64,000 nt of DNA from an uncultured Candidatus Melainabacteria bacterium (lineage in GTDB: Bacteria; Cyanobacteriota; Vampirovibrionia; Gastranaerophilales; Gastranaerophilaceae). The notes under the pieces are model-generated. The model searched no databases, was not told where the DNA came from, and worked only from the letters and a program-made list of their open reading frames with translations. This document shows positions 7,969 through 16,532 of the stretch, one piece after another. Every line of letters starts with the position of its first letter. Position 1 is the first letter of the stretch. A program made the translations under genes and the position numbers. The stretch lies in assembly GCA_934754515.1 (NCBI GenBank), contig CAKVIG010000012.1:7491-71490 (forward strand), read 5' to 3'.

Positions 7969-8982
7969 CTAAAATAACCCCATTTCTATAACTCTTTTGC
8001 ATATTCTAACAGTATTCAATGCTGCACCAATTCTTAAATTATCTGCAACACACCATAAAGATATACCATTGTTGAACGCTAAGTTCTTTCTAATTCTTCC
8101 GACAAATACCGGATCGACTCCGCTTGCATCCCTTGTTGTTGGGTATTCAAAGTTTGCAGGATTGTCTATAACCTTTACACCATAAGCGTTTGATAGAATT
8201 TCTCTAACTTTTTCAGGTGTAACTTCTTGATTAAATTCAATATCAACAGCTTCTGAATGACCGTTAAATACAGGAACACGAGCTGCTGTGCAAGAAATCA
8301 TTGTACTTTCATCCAAGTGTAAAATTTTTCTTGTTTCATTAACAACTTTCATTTCTTCTTTTGTATAACCGTTTTCACAAAATACATCGATTTGTGGAAT
8401 AACGTTAAATGAAATCGGTTTCTTGAAACATTTATTTTCAAAAGGTTTGCCTTCTAAATTCGCAATCGTATCTTCTCTTAATTCATTAATTGCAGCTAAA
8501 CCTGCGCCTGAAACGGCTTGGTAAGTTGAAACAATTAATCTTTTTATTCCAAATTGTTTTAAAGGCTCCAGTGCCAACATCAATTGAGATGTTGAACAAT
8601 TAGGGTTTGCAATGATACCTTTATGTTTTCTTAAATCTTCATCATTTACACCGGCTATTACAAGCGGAACATCTTTTTCCATCCTAAAAGCTGATGAGTT
8701 ATCAATAATTACACCACCACGTTTAACGATTTCAGGTGCAAATTTTTGGCTGGTTGAACCTCCAGCTGATGCCATTACTATATCTACATCGTCAAAAACT
8801 TCAGGCGTAGCTTCAATTACGGTATATTCTTGACCTTTAAAAGTGATTATAGAACCTGCACTTTTCGCGCTTGATAAAAATTTGATACTTTCAAATTCTA
8901 CACCAAGTTCTTCTGTAATCTTTGTAATTTCTCTACCTACAACACCTGTTGCGCCTAAAATAGCTATTCTTGCTTTTTTCAT
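7969..8982 (-). CDS. asd: Aspartate-semialdehyde dehydrogenase
   Basis: Asd reduces aspartyl phosphate to aspartate semialdehyde with NADPH, feeding lysine/diaminopimelate, threonine and methionine. The 337-residue protein has the NADP loop GATGVVGREI at 10-19 and the catalytic Cys129 in ANPNCSTSQL; NGHSEAV near 245 carries the active-site histidine region. It lies 19 bases downstream of dapB, a later enzyme of the same lysine/DAP branch, and starts at ATG with a GGGAG site upstream. Confidence 0.95.
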   Translation of the reverse strand: MKKARIAILGATGVVGREITKITEELGVEFESIKFLSSAKSAGSIITFKGQEYTVIEATPEVFDDVDIVMASAGGSTSQKFAPEIVKRGGVIIDNSSAFRMEKDVPLVIAGVNDEDLRKHKGIIANPNCSTSQLMLALEPLKQFGIKRLIVSTYQAVSGAGLAAINELREDTIANLEGKPFENKCFKKPISFNVIPQIDVFCENGYTKEEMKVVNETRKILHLDESTMISCTAARVPVFNGHSEAVDIEFNQEVTPEKVREILSNAYGVKVIDNPANFEYPTTRDASGVDPVFVGRIRKNLAFNNGISLWCVADNLRIGAALNTVRICKRVIEMGLF

Positions 8983-9001
8983 TTAACATGCTCCCTTAAG
9001 C

Positions 9002-9751
9002 TTAATCTAAAATATTTTCTAATCCGTAAACAAACTCTTTGTTTTCATTCACAAATCTGACGGCTCTCAAAACACCATCCATATAACACTCTCTGTTCAT
9101 AGAATCATGTCTTATTGTTAAGATTTGTCCGTTTGCACCAAATAGGACTTCCTGTGAAGCAATGTATCCTGGCATTCTAACAGAATGAATATGAATGTTA
9201 TTATAAGAATTAGCACCTCTTGCACCGTTTATAGTTTCAACTTCTTGGCAATTACCTGCAGTAAAATTAGTATTCTCACCAGCCATCATCAAAGCTGTTT
9301 TCACAGCAGTACCTGATGGCGCATCTTTCTTCTGATTATGGTGTAACTCAATAATTTCTGCATTATTAAAATATTTAGAAGCCATTTGAGCAAATTTCAT
9401 CATTAGAACAGCACCAGTTGAAAAATTTGGTGCAATTAAACAACCCAAACCAGTCTTTTGAGAAAGGTTCTTTAACTCAGCAATTTCTTCATCAGATAAT
9501 CCTGTTGTACCGATTACGATATTAATACCGTTATTCAAGCAATATAAAGCATTTTCATAAATTGATTTCGGTTGTGTAAAATCGACTAAAACATCAATTT
9601 TTACAGAATTTTTCGCATCTTTAATCGTTGCAAATTCACCATCTTTAATATCAATTTTTGCAACAAGTGACATATCGTTATCATCTTCAACAGCCTTAAT
9701 AACTTCTTGTCCCATCTTACCGTTAGCACCGCATACTGCTACATTAATCAT
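9002..9751 (-). CDS. dapB: 4-hydroxy-tetrahydrodipicolinate reductase
   Basis: DapB reduces hydroxy-tetrahydrodipicolinate in the diaminopimelate/lysine pathway. The 249-residue protein has a Rossmann loop CGANGKMGQE (7-16) and the family signature ELHHNQKKDAPSGTA at 135-149, with the proton donor His and the Lys that binds substrate. A GAGGAGGG-type site precedes the ATG at 9751. It is the first gene of the block dapB-asd-small ORF-heptose enzyme-lpxD, so cell wall and LPS precursors appear to be co-transcribed. Confidence 0.95.
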   Translation of the reverse strand: MINVAVCGANGKMGQEVIKAVEDDNDMSLVAKIDIKDGEFATIKDAKNSVKIDVLVDFTQPKSIYENALYCLNNGINIVIGTTGLSDEEIAELKNLSQKTGLGCLIAPNFSTGAVLMMKFAQMASKYFNNAEIIELHHNQKKDAPSGTAVKTALMMAGENTNFTAGNCQEVETINGARGANSYNNIHIHSVRMPGYIASQEVLFGANGQILTIRHDSMNRECYMDGVLRAVRFVNENKEFVYGLENILD

Positions 9752-9796
9752 TTAAACCCTCCTCTAGGTACAGCAATAATACCACAAACAAATTAA

Positions 9797-10474
9797 TTAA
9801 TATACAGGGACATCAATCGGATTCAATAGTTTAACTGTTAAAACGTCACCTTTATTTATATAAACATCTTGTCCTTTTCTGAACATATCAGCTACACTAT
9901 CACCAACCCAATAACCGACACCACCGATAAAGCCGCCGACTGCACAGAATGGAGTTGTCAAATATTGAATACCGGGAGCAGATTCGCCTGCTTTTAAACC
10001 ATAATTTGTGGAGTTTTTAGTAATTTCTACAGCTCTTTCATAATTTTTTTGAACAGCTTCGCCATAGCCCAAGTTTTTATACAAAGAACCGTCGTAGTAA
10101 ATATTTTCAAATTGGCAAACGGCTAAGTCTAAAGGGATTTGTCTTCCGTTTGGTGTTACTATGTGGTCAAAATCAAGGTAAAGTTTTGCTCCACGAGAGA
10201 ATCTCTTTGCGGTGTTAACTTGAGCAACACTTCCTCTAACAACCGAACCTGACGGCAAAATAACATTTGTACCTGTTGAAAGTTCATTTTTCATTGTTGC
10301 AACAAAAGAATCTCCTTCACAACCTGAAAAAGTACTTACAGGCTGCAAAAATTCAAGCTTAAAAACAGTTCCTGCAGGAATGCGTTTTGTTCTCGCATCC
10401 GCCTTGAATGCCCCTGCAAACGCTGTATTTGAAACTAAAAACATTGCGATTAATATTGTTAGTAATTTTTTCAT
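9797..10474 (-). CDS. Exported protein of unknown function
   Basis: The 225-residue protein starts with a clear Sec signal peptide (MKKLLTILIAMFLVSNTAFA, likely cut after residue 20). The mature part has a beta-rich pattern containing PAGTVFKLEFLQPVS and LPSGSVVRGSV, and a glycine-rich stretch (about 175-195, GGFIGGVGYWVGD) that may contact a membrane. This resembles the general style of TrbI/DotG-like envelope proteins, but I cannot assign a family. It has its own SD (GGAGAG) and sits upstream of dapB in the same direction, 45 bases away. Confidence 0.7.
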   Translation of the reverse strand: MKKLLTILIAMFLVSNTAFAGAFKADARTKRIPAGTVFKLEFLQPVSTFSGCEGDSFVATMKNELSTGTNVILPSGSVVRGSVAQVNTAKRFSRGAKLYLDFDHIVTPNGRQIPLDLAVCQFENIYYDGSLYKNLGYGEAVQKNYERAVEITKNSTNYGLKAGESAPGIQYLTTPFCAVGGFIGGVGYWVGDSVADMFRKGQDVYINKGDVLTVKLLNPIDVPVY

Positions 10475-10494
10475 TTTCTCTCCTCCGTAACTAC

Positions 10495-10715
10495 CCCAGC
10501 CCGAAATCTAAGATTTTGCCCCTACCTCAAGGGACAGGTAAACCCAAGGGCGTATTCAGAGAGAAATTATAGCACATTATTGTGTGAAAATCAATTTGTT
10601 TGGAATTACAAAACTCAAACACTTGTGATTATTTCCTCTCTTTGGGAGAGGGCTAGGAAGAGGGGGTTACAAAACTAAAAATTAACAAATAGCCTACGAC
10701 TTGAACCCTCACCCG
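10495..10715. repeat. Palindromic repeats of the CCTCAAGG and CTCTCC families
   Basis: The 522-bp gap before the YibE/F gene holds no gene. At 10495-10560 is cccgaaatctaagattttg followed by cccctacctcaagggacagg, which matches part of the repeat found inside the glycosyltransferase gene near 35455-35503. At 10628-10660 is a ctctctttgggagag hairpin with gggctaggaagaggg, and a cacccgaaaatctaag segment follows near 10711. Confidence 0.6.
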
Positions 10716-10761
10716 AAAATCTAAGTTGATAAAATATATGTTAATTTGTATTTATACAATA

Positions 10762-10882
10762 GTTTGCTTCGTCGCCAATTGTAATCGTTGCTCCTCGCAA
10801 TGACTGGGCGTCAGACTTTTTAGCGTGCCGTCATTGCGAAGGCGATTAGCCTGAAGCAATCCAGCTTTTTATTAACTTTTAT
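10762..10882. repeat. cgtcattgcgagg-type palindromic repeat, copy 1
   Basis: This element of about 120 bp has inverted ends (tttgcttcgtcgcc against ggcgattagcctgaagcaa) and an inner palindrome (cctcgcaatgac against gtcattgcgaagg). A second copy with the same order and the same gctttttaataactttta edge lies at 63143-63262. Repeats of this kind are known from many bacterial genomes; the function is unknown. Confidence 0.7.
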
Positions 10883-10996
10883 CTTTTGTCTTAACTCTAT
10901 TTAAGATTCTTATAACGAAGTTTATTACGAAATTCTAACGCTGTAACTTGAAATTTTTACCGGACAGTAGTGCCCTTGAAGAGGGTACAGTGAGTG

Positions 10997-12094
10997 CTAC
11001 AAACTTAAATCTATATCTTCGTCTTTCTTCTTTGCACATTTTATCATCTGTGAAGCTACAAGTGCCGTAATCGGCACACAAACAACAATCGCAATACTAC
11101 CGATTAGAGCAGACGCCGTTTCCGTTACAACTTGATTTAAATTGATAAATTTCTGCATATCAATATTTTCCGCAAGCAAAAGCAACGGCAAAGAACCGCC
11201 CATATAAACCAAAATAAGAGTATTTGCCATAGTTCCTATAATATCTTTACCAACGTTCATGCCGGATGCAAAAAGCTCTTTAATCCCCTTTGTTTTATCT
11301 ATTTCATAAATCTCATTAATTGTACTTGAAATTGACATTGCGACATCCATTACAGCACCTAAAGTAGCTAAAATCATTGTTGCAATTGTTATACCGATAA
11401 AATCTAATTCAGGATGCGCAGTATATAAAAACATTGAAGTTTCTTCCGTAAATCCCGTTAAATGCGCAGTCATCATTGTTATAAAAGACAAAAGCCCTGC
11501 AAATGCCAAACTCAAAACTGCGCCTACAACAGCAGATGTACTTTTTGCATTAAATCCGCCAACAGAATACATAGTAACAGCGGTTGAAAGCAAGCAAACC
11601 AATATTGAGGCAAATACAGGATTAATTCCATGCAAAATCATCGGTGAAAGCAGGTGCGTTATTAAAACAACAGTTACACCAATTGATATAAGGCTGTATA
11701 ATCCTTTTTTTCTTCCGACATAAACCAACAAACCGCAAAACAGTAGAGATAGCCATGCCAGAGTGCCTGAGCGTTTAATATCTTCAATAGAAAATTCAAC
11801 TCCATTGCCGTTATCCTCCGCATGCAAAATTACTTTCGTGTTTTTTTGCAATTTTATATCATAATACGGATTTCCCGTAAGCATGTTATCAAGTTCAACA
11901 GTTTCGCCTTTAAATTGACCCGTTAAAAGTTTAACCTCAATCGCCTGTTTTGTTTGAGTAACATTAGTATCCGTTAAATCAACATATTCTACTTTTTGCA
12001 CCAAACCGAGTTCAGAAGGCAAAATTTTTCCCTCGTCTGCAAAACAAGGGATAATTGATAATATCATCATTAAAAATACAACAAGTTTTTTCAT
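10997..12094 (-). CDS. YibE/F-family membrane protein
   Basis: From the ATG at 12094 this is a 365-residue protein with a signal peptide (MKKLVVFLMMILSIIPCFA), an exported beta-rich domain (about 20-115) and some seven hydrophobic segments in the C-terminal 250 residues. Segments such as MDVAMSISSTINEI and MGGSLPLLLLA are typical of YibE/F proteins. The biochemical role of the family is not established; transport has been suggested. GAGG lies six bases before this ATG, inside the end of ruvB, whereas the upstream ATG at 12106 has no site. It is the second gene of a ruvB operon. Confidence 0.8.
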   Translation of the reverse strand: MKKLVVFLMMILSIIPCFADEGKILPSELGLVQKVEYVDLTDTNVTQTKQAIEVKLLTGQFKGETVELDNMLTGNPYYDIKLQKNTKVILHAEDNGNGVEFSIEDIKRSGTLAWLSLLFCGLLVYVGRKKGLYSLISIGVTVVLITHLLSPMILHGINPVFASILVCLLSTAVTMYSVGGFNAKSTSAVVGAVLSLAFAGLLSFITMMTAHLTGFTEETSMFLYTAHPELDFIGITIATMILATLGAVMDVAMSISSTINEIYEIDKTKGIKELFASGMNVGKDIIGTMANTLILVYMGGSLPLLLLAENIDMQKFINLNQVVTETASALIGSIAIVVCVPITALVASQMIKCAKKKDEDIDLSL

Positions 12095-12095
12095 C

Positions 12096-13160
12096 CTAAT
12101 CCTCAAACAATCTTCTCTGTTCTGACGGCATTTTTATTCCCAAATGTCTGTAACCTTCGGGCGAAACTTTACGCCCTCTCGGCGTTCTCTGCAACAAGCC
12201 AGCCTGCAAAAGATAAGGCTCGCAAACATCTTCAATCGTTCTGACATCTTCACTCAAAGCGGCTGCAATTGTTTCAATACCGACAGGCCCGCCATCATAT
12301 TTTTCAATAATAAGATTTAATAAATTTCTATCGGTATTATCCAAGCCAAATTCATCAATTTTTAAAATATCCAAAGATTCGTTCGCAACTTTTTTATCAA
12401 TGATTCCATCGTATTTTACAAGAGCAAAATCAGAGACTCTTTTTACAAGTCTGTTCGCAATTCTCGGCGTACCGCGAGAACGCATAGCAATAGCTTTTGC
12501 ACCTTCCTCAGTAATTTCTGTTTCAAGAATTTTTGCGGTTCTCATAACAACTTGCGCAAGTTCTTCCACTGTATAAAATTCTAATCTGTGAATCATACCA
12601 AATCTGTCACGAAGCGGACTTGATAATTCACCGGCTTTTGTTGTTGCACCTATTAATGTAAATTTAGGTAAAGGCACTCTTAATGTTTTTGCGGTTTGGC
12701 TTTTGCCTGTTGTCATGTCTAGTGTAAAATCTTCCATAGCGGGATAAAGAATTTCTTCCGCGACTTTATTCAGTCTGTGAATTTCGTCAATAAATAAAAT
12801 TTCTCCGCCTTTTAATGACATCAATATTCCAATAATATCACGCGGACGCTCTAAAGCAGGAGCAGACGTTATACGAATTTCAACCCCCATTTGAGAAGCT
12901 ATAACACCTGCAATTGTAGTTTTACCTAACCCCGGAGGTCCGTAGAAAAGCAGGTGATCAAGCGGTTTACCGCGTTTTTTTGCAGCCTCAAGAGTAATCT
13001 TTAAAGTTTCTTTTAAAGCTCCCTGACCGATATAGCTGTCGAAATCTTTTGGTCGAATTGAATTTTCGAAAGTATTATCGTATTCTATTGTTTCGGGCTT
13101 AATAATAGGGTTCTTTTTAACCCTTTTTTCCAATCCCTCATCGTCTGATATAATAGCCAT
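12096..13160 (-). CDS. ruvB: Holliday junction branch migration ATPase RuvB
   Basis: RuvB is the hexameric AAA+ motor that drives branch migration of Holliday junctions with RuvA. The 354-residue protein has Walker A GPPGLGKTT at 75-83, Walker B LFIDEIHRL near 122-130, sensor 1 (GATTKAG) and a C-terminal winged helix (about 270-350). No ruvA or ruvC is nearby. The ATG has no Shine-Dalgarno; TGATAAAAT ends six bases upstream, so its mRNA is probably leaderless. The YibE/F gene follows with almost no gap. Confidence 0.95.
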   Translation of the reverse strand: MAIISDDEGLEKRVKKNPIIKPETIEYDNTFENSIRPKDFDSYIGQGALKETLKITLEAAKKRGKPLDHLLFYGPPGLGKTTIAGVIASQMGVEIRITSAPALERPRDIIGILMSLKGGEILFIDEIHRLNKVAEEILYPAMEDFTLDMTTGKSQTAKTLRVPLPKFTLIGATTKAGELSSPLRDRFGMIHRLEFYTVEELAQVVMRTAKILETEITEEGAKAIAMRSRGTPRIANRLVKRVSDFALVKYDGIIDKKVANESLDILKIDEFGLDNTDRNLLNLIIEKYDGGPVGIETIAAALSEDVRTIEDVCEPYLLQAGLLQRTPRGRKVSPEGYRHLGIKMPSEQRRLFED

Positions 13161-13175
13161 AGTTAAATTTTATCA
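13161..13175 (-). promoter_or_regulatory. Extended -10 promoter, leaderless ruvB
   Basis: On the minus strand TGA then TAAAAT (13172-13167) is followed by six bases and the ruvB ATG. No purine-rich ribosome site fits in this space. Confidence 0.6.
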
Positions 13176-13199
13176 TAAAATTTAACTAACGGCATGTAA

Positions 13200-13847
13200 T
13201 TAACCTTCTTCCCTTAATAACAATATTGCAGTATTTAATTCTTCTAAAAGGTATTGCAATTGTTGATTAATGTTTTCCGGATTATAAATAGAACCGCTTT
13301 CTGAATATGCTAAATATCGTTGGTAAGTTACAGCTTCTTTTCTCAATAGCGAAATCGATTTAACGTATCGGTTCACTTCTTGTAATTTTCTAAAAGATTC
13401 ATAATAACTTTCAGGTTTGCCATCATATTTTTCTGCCATATTATCAATATTCAAAGTCAACAGATTAGCTTTTGTTATAAACAATTGCAAACTTTCGTTA
13501 TCTTCTATGCAATCAACAAGTTTTTCAAGCATTGGAATAACTTCATTTGCGTCATGCACAAATTGTGAAGTTTTGTCTTTTTTCTGAATAATGTTTATAA
13601 AAGCAGGATTATCTTTTGGAACAGGTTTAAGGTCTGAGGGATTATCAAAACCTTCTTGCGCTTCAAAAACAGGAGTTGTTACTTTTGTCTTTGAACGTTC
13701 TATTTTTTCACCGATATCAGGAAGATTACCTGCATAACCTTTTCCCTGCAGCTCTTGTTCCAAAGCTTTATTCTTTTTATTCCAGAAAGCAGCATTGGAA
13801 GGTAATGTAATTGATAACAGTAAAAAACAAATTAAAAATTTTTTCAT
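13200..13847 (-). CDS. Exported helical protein of unknown function
   Basis: A Sec signal peptide (MKKFLICFLLLSITLPSNA) starts this 215-residue protein; cleavage after residue 19 is likely. The mature region has a low-complexity linker (about 25-85) and then a helical domain (about 90-213) rich in Leu, Glu and Asn. No cysteine in the mature N-terminus suggests a lipoprotein. I do not recognise the family. The start has no ribosome site, and a TATAAT lies six bases before it, so it too is probably leaderless. It points the same way as ruvB, 39 bases away. Confidence 0.65.
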   Translation of the reverse strand: MKKFLICFLLLSITLPSNAAFWNKKNKALEQELQGKGYAGNLPDIGEKIERSKTKVTTPVFEAQEGFDNPSDLKPVPKDNPAFINIIQKKDKTSQFVHDANEVIPMLEKLVDCIEDNESLQLFITKANLLTLNIDNMAEKYDGKPESYYESFRKLQEVNRYVKSISLLRKEAVTYQRYLAYSESGSIYNPENINQQLQYLLEELNTAILLLREEG

Positions 13848-13859
13848 ATCTATATTATA
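13848..13859 (-). promoter_or_regulatory. -10 box, leaderless exported protein
   Basis: TATAAT (13859-13854, minus strand) is followed by six bases (atagat) and the ATG at 13847. Confidence 0.55.
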
Positions 13860-13898
13860 GTCATATTTTATAAAAAGGCAAAATTAAATTATTACTCA

Positions 13899-14315
13899 CT
13901 ATACAGCAATTTCTTCTTTTTTAACTTGGTTCATCGGATTCCAGTTATCATTTAAATTGTTTTTAATTAAATTTTTATAATGTTCTTCTTTATAATCTAA
14001 AAGCGCAAGTTGGTTTTTAAGTTCTTCCATTTGTTTAAGAGCTTTTTCCTTTGTAGTTTTAATAATCTCATAACGTTCAGGAATTGTAGAGTCACCAATT
14101 ATACACAAATCAATATATCTTTTAACAAGTTTAGTTTCTGTTCCAATTGAACGTAAACATTTTACAATACGAACCCAATTCAAATCATCTTCTGAAAACA
14201 ATCTTATATTATTTTGATTTCTTGTAATAAAAGGGAAAAAACCATTTTTTGCCCAAAATCTTAGCGTATGTTCAGATACTTCCATTTTTTCGGCAACTTC
14301 TTTGATTGTATACAT
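13899..14315 (-). CDS. MerR-family transcriptional regulator
   Basis: The 138-residue protein has a MerR winged helix-turn-helix at 1-70 (YTIKEVAEKMEVSEHTLRFW), with the family's usual tyrosine replaced by phenylalanine and then Trp in the HTLRFW part, followed by a long coiled coil (about 85-125) for dimerisation. The short C-terminus has no cysteine cluster, so a metal sensor of MerR/ZntR type is unlikely; members of this shape usually answer aldehydes, thiols or organic ligands. No obvious target gene is adjacent. The start has AAGGAG nine bases upstream. Confidence 0.85.
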   Translation of the reverse strand: MYTIKEVAEKMEVSEHTLRFWAKNGFFPFITRNQNNIRLFSEDDLNWVRIVKCLRSIGTETKLVKRYIDLCIIGDSTIPERYEIIKTTKEKALKQMEELKNQLALLDYKEEHYKNLIKNNLNDNWNPMNQVKKEEIAV

Positions 14316-14500
14316 GTTGACTCCTTTTTCTTAATAATATCATAAGCATGCAATCTATACTATATACTGCATTTGTCACTAAAAACGCAATGTCAATAAG
14401 TTTTCATGCTTTTGTAAATATTAAGTTTTGTAAACTCGGATTTTCTCTAATAAACTTGGGGAGCATGGTCTATTGTAAAACTTTTATTTAAATAATTTAC

Positions 14501-14529
14501 TTGATTAAAAGATAGGGAAATTATACTAT
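14501..14529 (+). promoter_or_regulatory. Sigma-70-type promoter of candidate sRNA
   Basis: TTGATT (14501-14506) and TACTAT (14524-14529) are separated by exactly 17 bases. No gene of ordinary length follows before the terminator at 14747-14782. Confidence 0.5.
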
Positions 14530-14536
14530 ATATACA

Positions 14537-14782
14537 TACCTGAAAGGAGTGATGGCTAAAAGGCTCGGGGGGAGTCAAAGATAGAAAAAAGATTTAAAAT
14601 TTTTACAAAAACATTTACCAAAAGACAGAATTAATCACAAATCAAAAAAAACAAATTTTTATTAATCACAAATCATTTTATTGACAAATATTTGAGGAGA
14701 GATTTGAGGAAAGTATTGAATTTGGGGTAGGAGATTATTGGGTTAAGAAGGTTTCTTTATGATTTAAGAAACCTTTTTTTAT
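14537..14782 (+). ncRNA. Candidate small RNA of about 245 nt
   Basis: A promoter-like pair (14501-14529) and an intrinsic terminator (14747-14782) delimit a region without a long reading frame. The predicted transcript is purine-rich towards its 3' end (repeated gaggag, ggggtagg, gggtta) and contains the direct repeat ttaatcacaaatca at about 14632 and 14662. A possible ten-codon frame begins ATGGCTAAAAGG at 14553 behind GAAAGGAG, so a leader peptide or short coding RNA is an alternative. It does not fold into an obvious 6S or tmRNA-like form by eye. Expression is not known. Confidence 0.4.
14747..14782 (+). terminator. Intrinsic terminator of candidate sRNA
   Basis: The stem aaggtttctt / aagaaacctt with an 8-base loop is followed by a run of T. 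Confidence 0.75.
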
Positions 14783-14823
14783 TTGAAGAAATTTAAAACT
14801 TTTAGAGAAATTTCTAAACAGAA

Positions 14824-15298
14824 TACAATTTTGAACGACAATCGCGCCGCGAACGTGCAGCGATTAGCTGCGATAGTGAGCGTCAAAGAGCGGGTTCACC
14901 CGCTACATCCATTTTGTCAACGCTCGTAAGAGCGTAGGAAATAGTGCGTTATTTTTCTTTTTTGCTTACTTTTTTCTTTTTATTTCGCAACAAAAAAGAA
15001 AAAAGTAAGAACTATTTTTAAATAAAAAAGTTTTTTGAAATGTCCTTTTCTTTCTCTTTTGTTGCGAATAAAAAGATTTTTCACTTCACTTCCAAGCTAG
15101 TAAGTGTTCCTACAAGCCGAAAGTATTTACCCCAGAAAAGAACGAAAAGAAAGAGAAAACACGCTACCGCTTCCTACGCTCTTACGAGCGTTGATTAAAA
15201 TGGATGTAGCAAGCAGAGCTTGCACTCTAGCGCTCACTATCGCAGCTAATCGCTACACGTTCGCGACGCGAATGTCGTTCATTTGATGAAAATTGTTA
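14824..15298. repeat. Long inverted-repeat element, copy 2 (MITE-like)
   Basis: This is the second copy of the element at 1161-1725. The arms pair over roughly 120 bp: the left arm runs gaacgacaatcgcgccgcg through cgattagctgcgatagtgag to caacgctcgtaagagcg, and the right arm holds the reverse complement of each part in reverse order. The centre contains a cttttttctttttatttcgc hairpin region. There is no nested insert here: gggttcacccgct joins acatccatt directly. A hairpin cattggcatttatgccaaa follows at 15311-15330. No transposase is present. Confidence 0.7.
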
Positions 15299-15353
15299 TG
15301 GACAGTAATGCATTGGCATTTATGCCAAATTATAGATTGAAACAAATCCCTCA

Positions 15354-15369
15354 TGTTATAATTTAAACT
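15354..15369 (+). promoter_or_regulatory. Extended -10 promoter, leaderless anmK
   Basis: TGT plus TATAAT (15357-15362) ends seven bases before the anmK ATG at 15370, leaving no room for a ribosome site. Confidence 0.6.
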
Positions 15370-16479
15370 ATGGAAGAAAAAGAGCCTAAAAAAATAATCG
15401 GTTTGATGTCAGGAACATCCTGCGATTCTATTGACGCAGGACTTTGTGAAGTTTATCCGGACATGTCTGTTTCACTTCTAAAAGGGATTAATTTTCCGTA
15501 CCCGGAACATATTAGAGAAAAAATATTTTCTGCATTTAGAGGTGAAATCTCAATAAAAGAATTGTGTCAGCTTAATTTTGCAGTCGGCAAATGTTTTGCA
15601 GACGCTTCAAATGTCCTGATTAAACAATTTGGAAAGCCTGATTTTATTGCAAGTCATGGTCAAACAGTTTTTCATTATCCGTTTGATGAAACTTTGGATG
15701 GAATATCTTTAAAAAGCACATTGCAGATTGGCGAAAGCTCTGTTATAGCAAAAGAAACCAACTGTATGGTTATATCAAATTTTCGTGAAAAAGATATTGC
15801 ATTCGGCGGTCAAGGCGCACCGTTAGTTTGTTTTGCGGATGATAAATGGTTTAAAAATGCTCTTGTTCAAAATATTGGCGGAATTTCAAATGTAACTGTT
15901 ATTTCTGACGATTGCGAAACCTATGGTTTTGATAACGGTTGCGGAAATATTATGATTGACTATTGCATGCAAAAATTCTTCAATAAAAAGTATGATGAAG
16001 ACGGAAAAATTGCATCAGAAGGGAATGTTTGTGAAAGTTGGCTTGATTGTCTTTTACAAGACGAATACTATTTTATAGAACCGCCAAAAACAACGGGACG
16101 TGAATATTTTTCAAACAAATATATAGAAAATATTTTGAAAATTGCACCATCTGAGCCAAAAGATATTATTGCAACACTCACTGCGCTAACAGCTAAAACA
16201 ATTGCGCAATCTTATGAAAGATTTGTTCATCACAGATACGATACGGTCGTTATCGGCGGTGGCGGTGCATACAATAAAACAATGATGAAATATTTGAGAA
16301 GCTATTTACCAAAACATATTGCCTTAAAAACGCATGAAGATTATGGAATTTCTAATAACTTCAAAGAAGTCATGGCATTTGCACTACTTGGTTATTGTAA
16401 TTATTATAATATTCCAAATAATTTACCATCTTGCACAGGTGCTGAAAAACGAGTCGTTTTAGGAAAAGTTACTTATTAA
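15370..16479 (+). CDS. anmK: Anhydro-N-acetylmuramic acid kinase
   Basis: AnmK hydrates and phosphorylates 1,6-anhydro-N-acetylmuramic acid, giving MurNAc-6-phosphate during recycling of peptidoglycan. The 369-residue protein has the ATP/sugar-binding segment GLMSGTSCDSIDAG at 12-25 and the ASHGQTVFH segment near 97-105, both diagnostic. No murQ is in the window. Upstream lies the long repeat element, and the promoter sits immediately before the ATG, so the mRNA is probably leaderless. A terminator shared with valS follows. Confidence 0.93.
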   Translation: MEEKEPKKIIGLMSGTSCDSIDAGLCEVYPDMSVSLLKGINFPYPEHIREKIFSAFRGEISIKELCQLNFAVGKCFADASNVLIKQFGKPDFIASHGQTVFHYPFDETLDGISLKSTLQIGESSVIAKETNCMVISNFREKDIAFGGQGAPLVCFADDKWFKNALVQNIGGISNVTVISDDCETYGFDNGCGNIMIDYCMQKFFNKKYDEDGKIASEGNVCESWLDCLLQDEYYFIEPPKTTGREYFSNKYIENILKIAPSEPKDIIATLTALTAKTIAQSYERFVHHRYDTVVIGGGGAYNKTMMKYLRSYLPKHIALKTHEDYGISNNFKEVMAFALLGYCNYYNIPNNLPSCTGAEKRVVLGKVTY

Positions 16480-16516
16480 ACAAAAATGTGCGCCAATTTG
16501 ACGCACATTTTTGTTT
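16480..16516. terminator. Bidirectional terminator between anmK and valS
   Basis: The stem caaaaatgtgcg / cgcacatttttg with a 9-base loop has A and T runs on both sides, serving the convergent anmK and valS. Confidence 0.8.
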
Positions 16517-16532
16517 ATTGTTTTTTAAATAT

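Noticed and set aside
15104..15286. A 60-codon frame in the second repeat copy
   Set aside because: Same reason: it is repeat DNA with no ribosome site, and it matches the other copy only because the repeat does.
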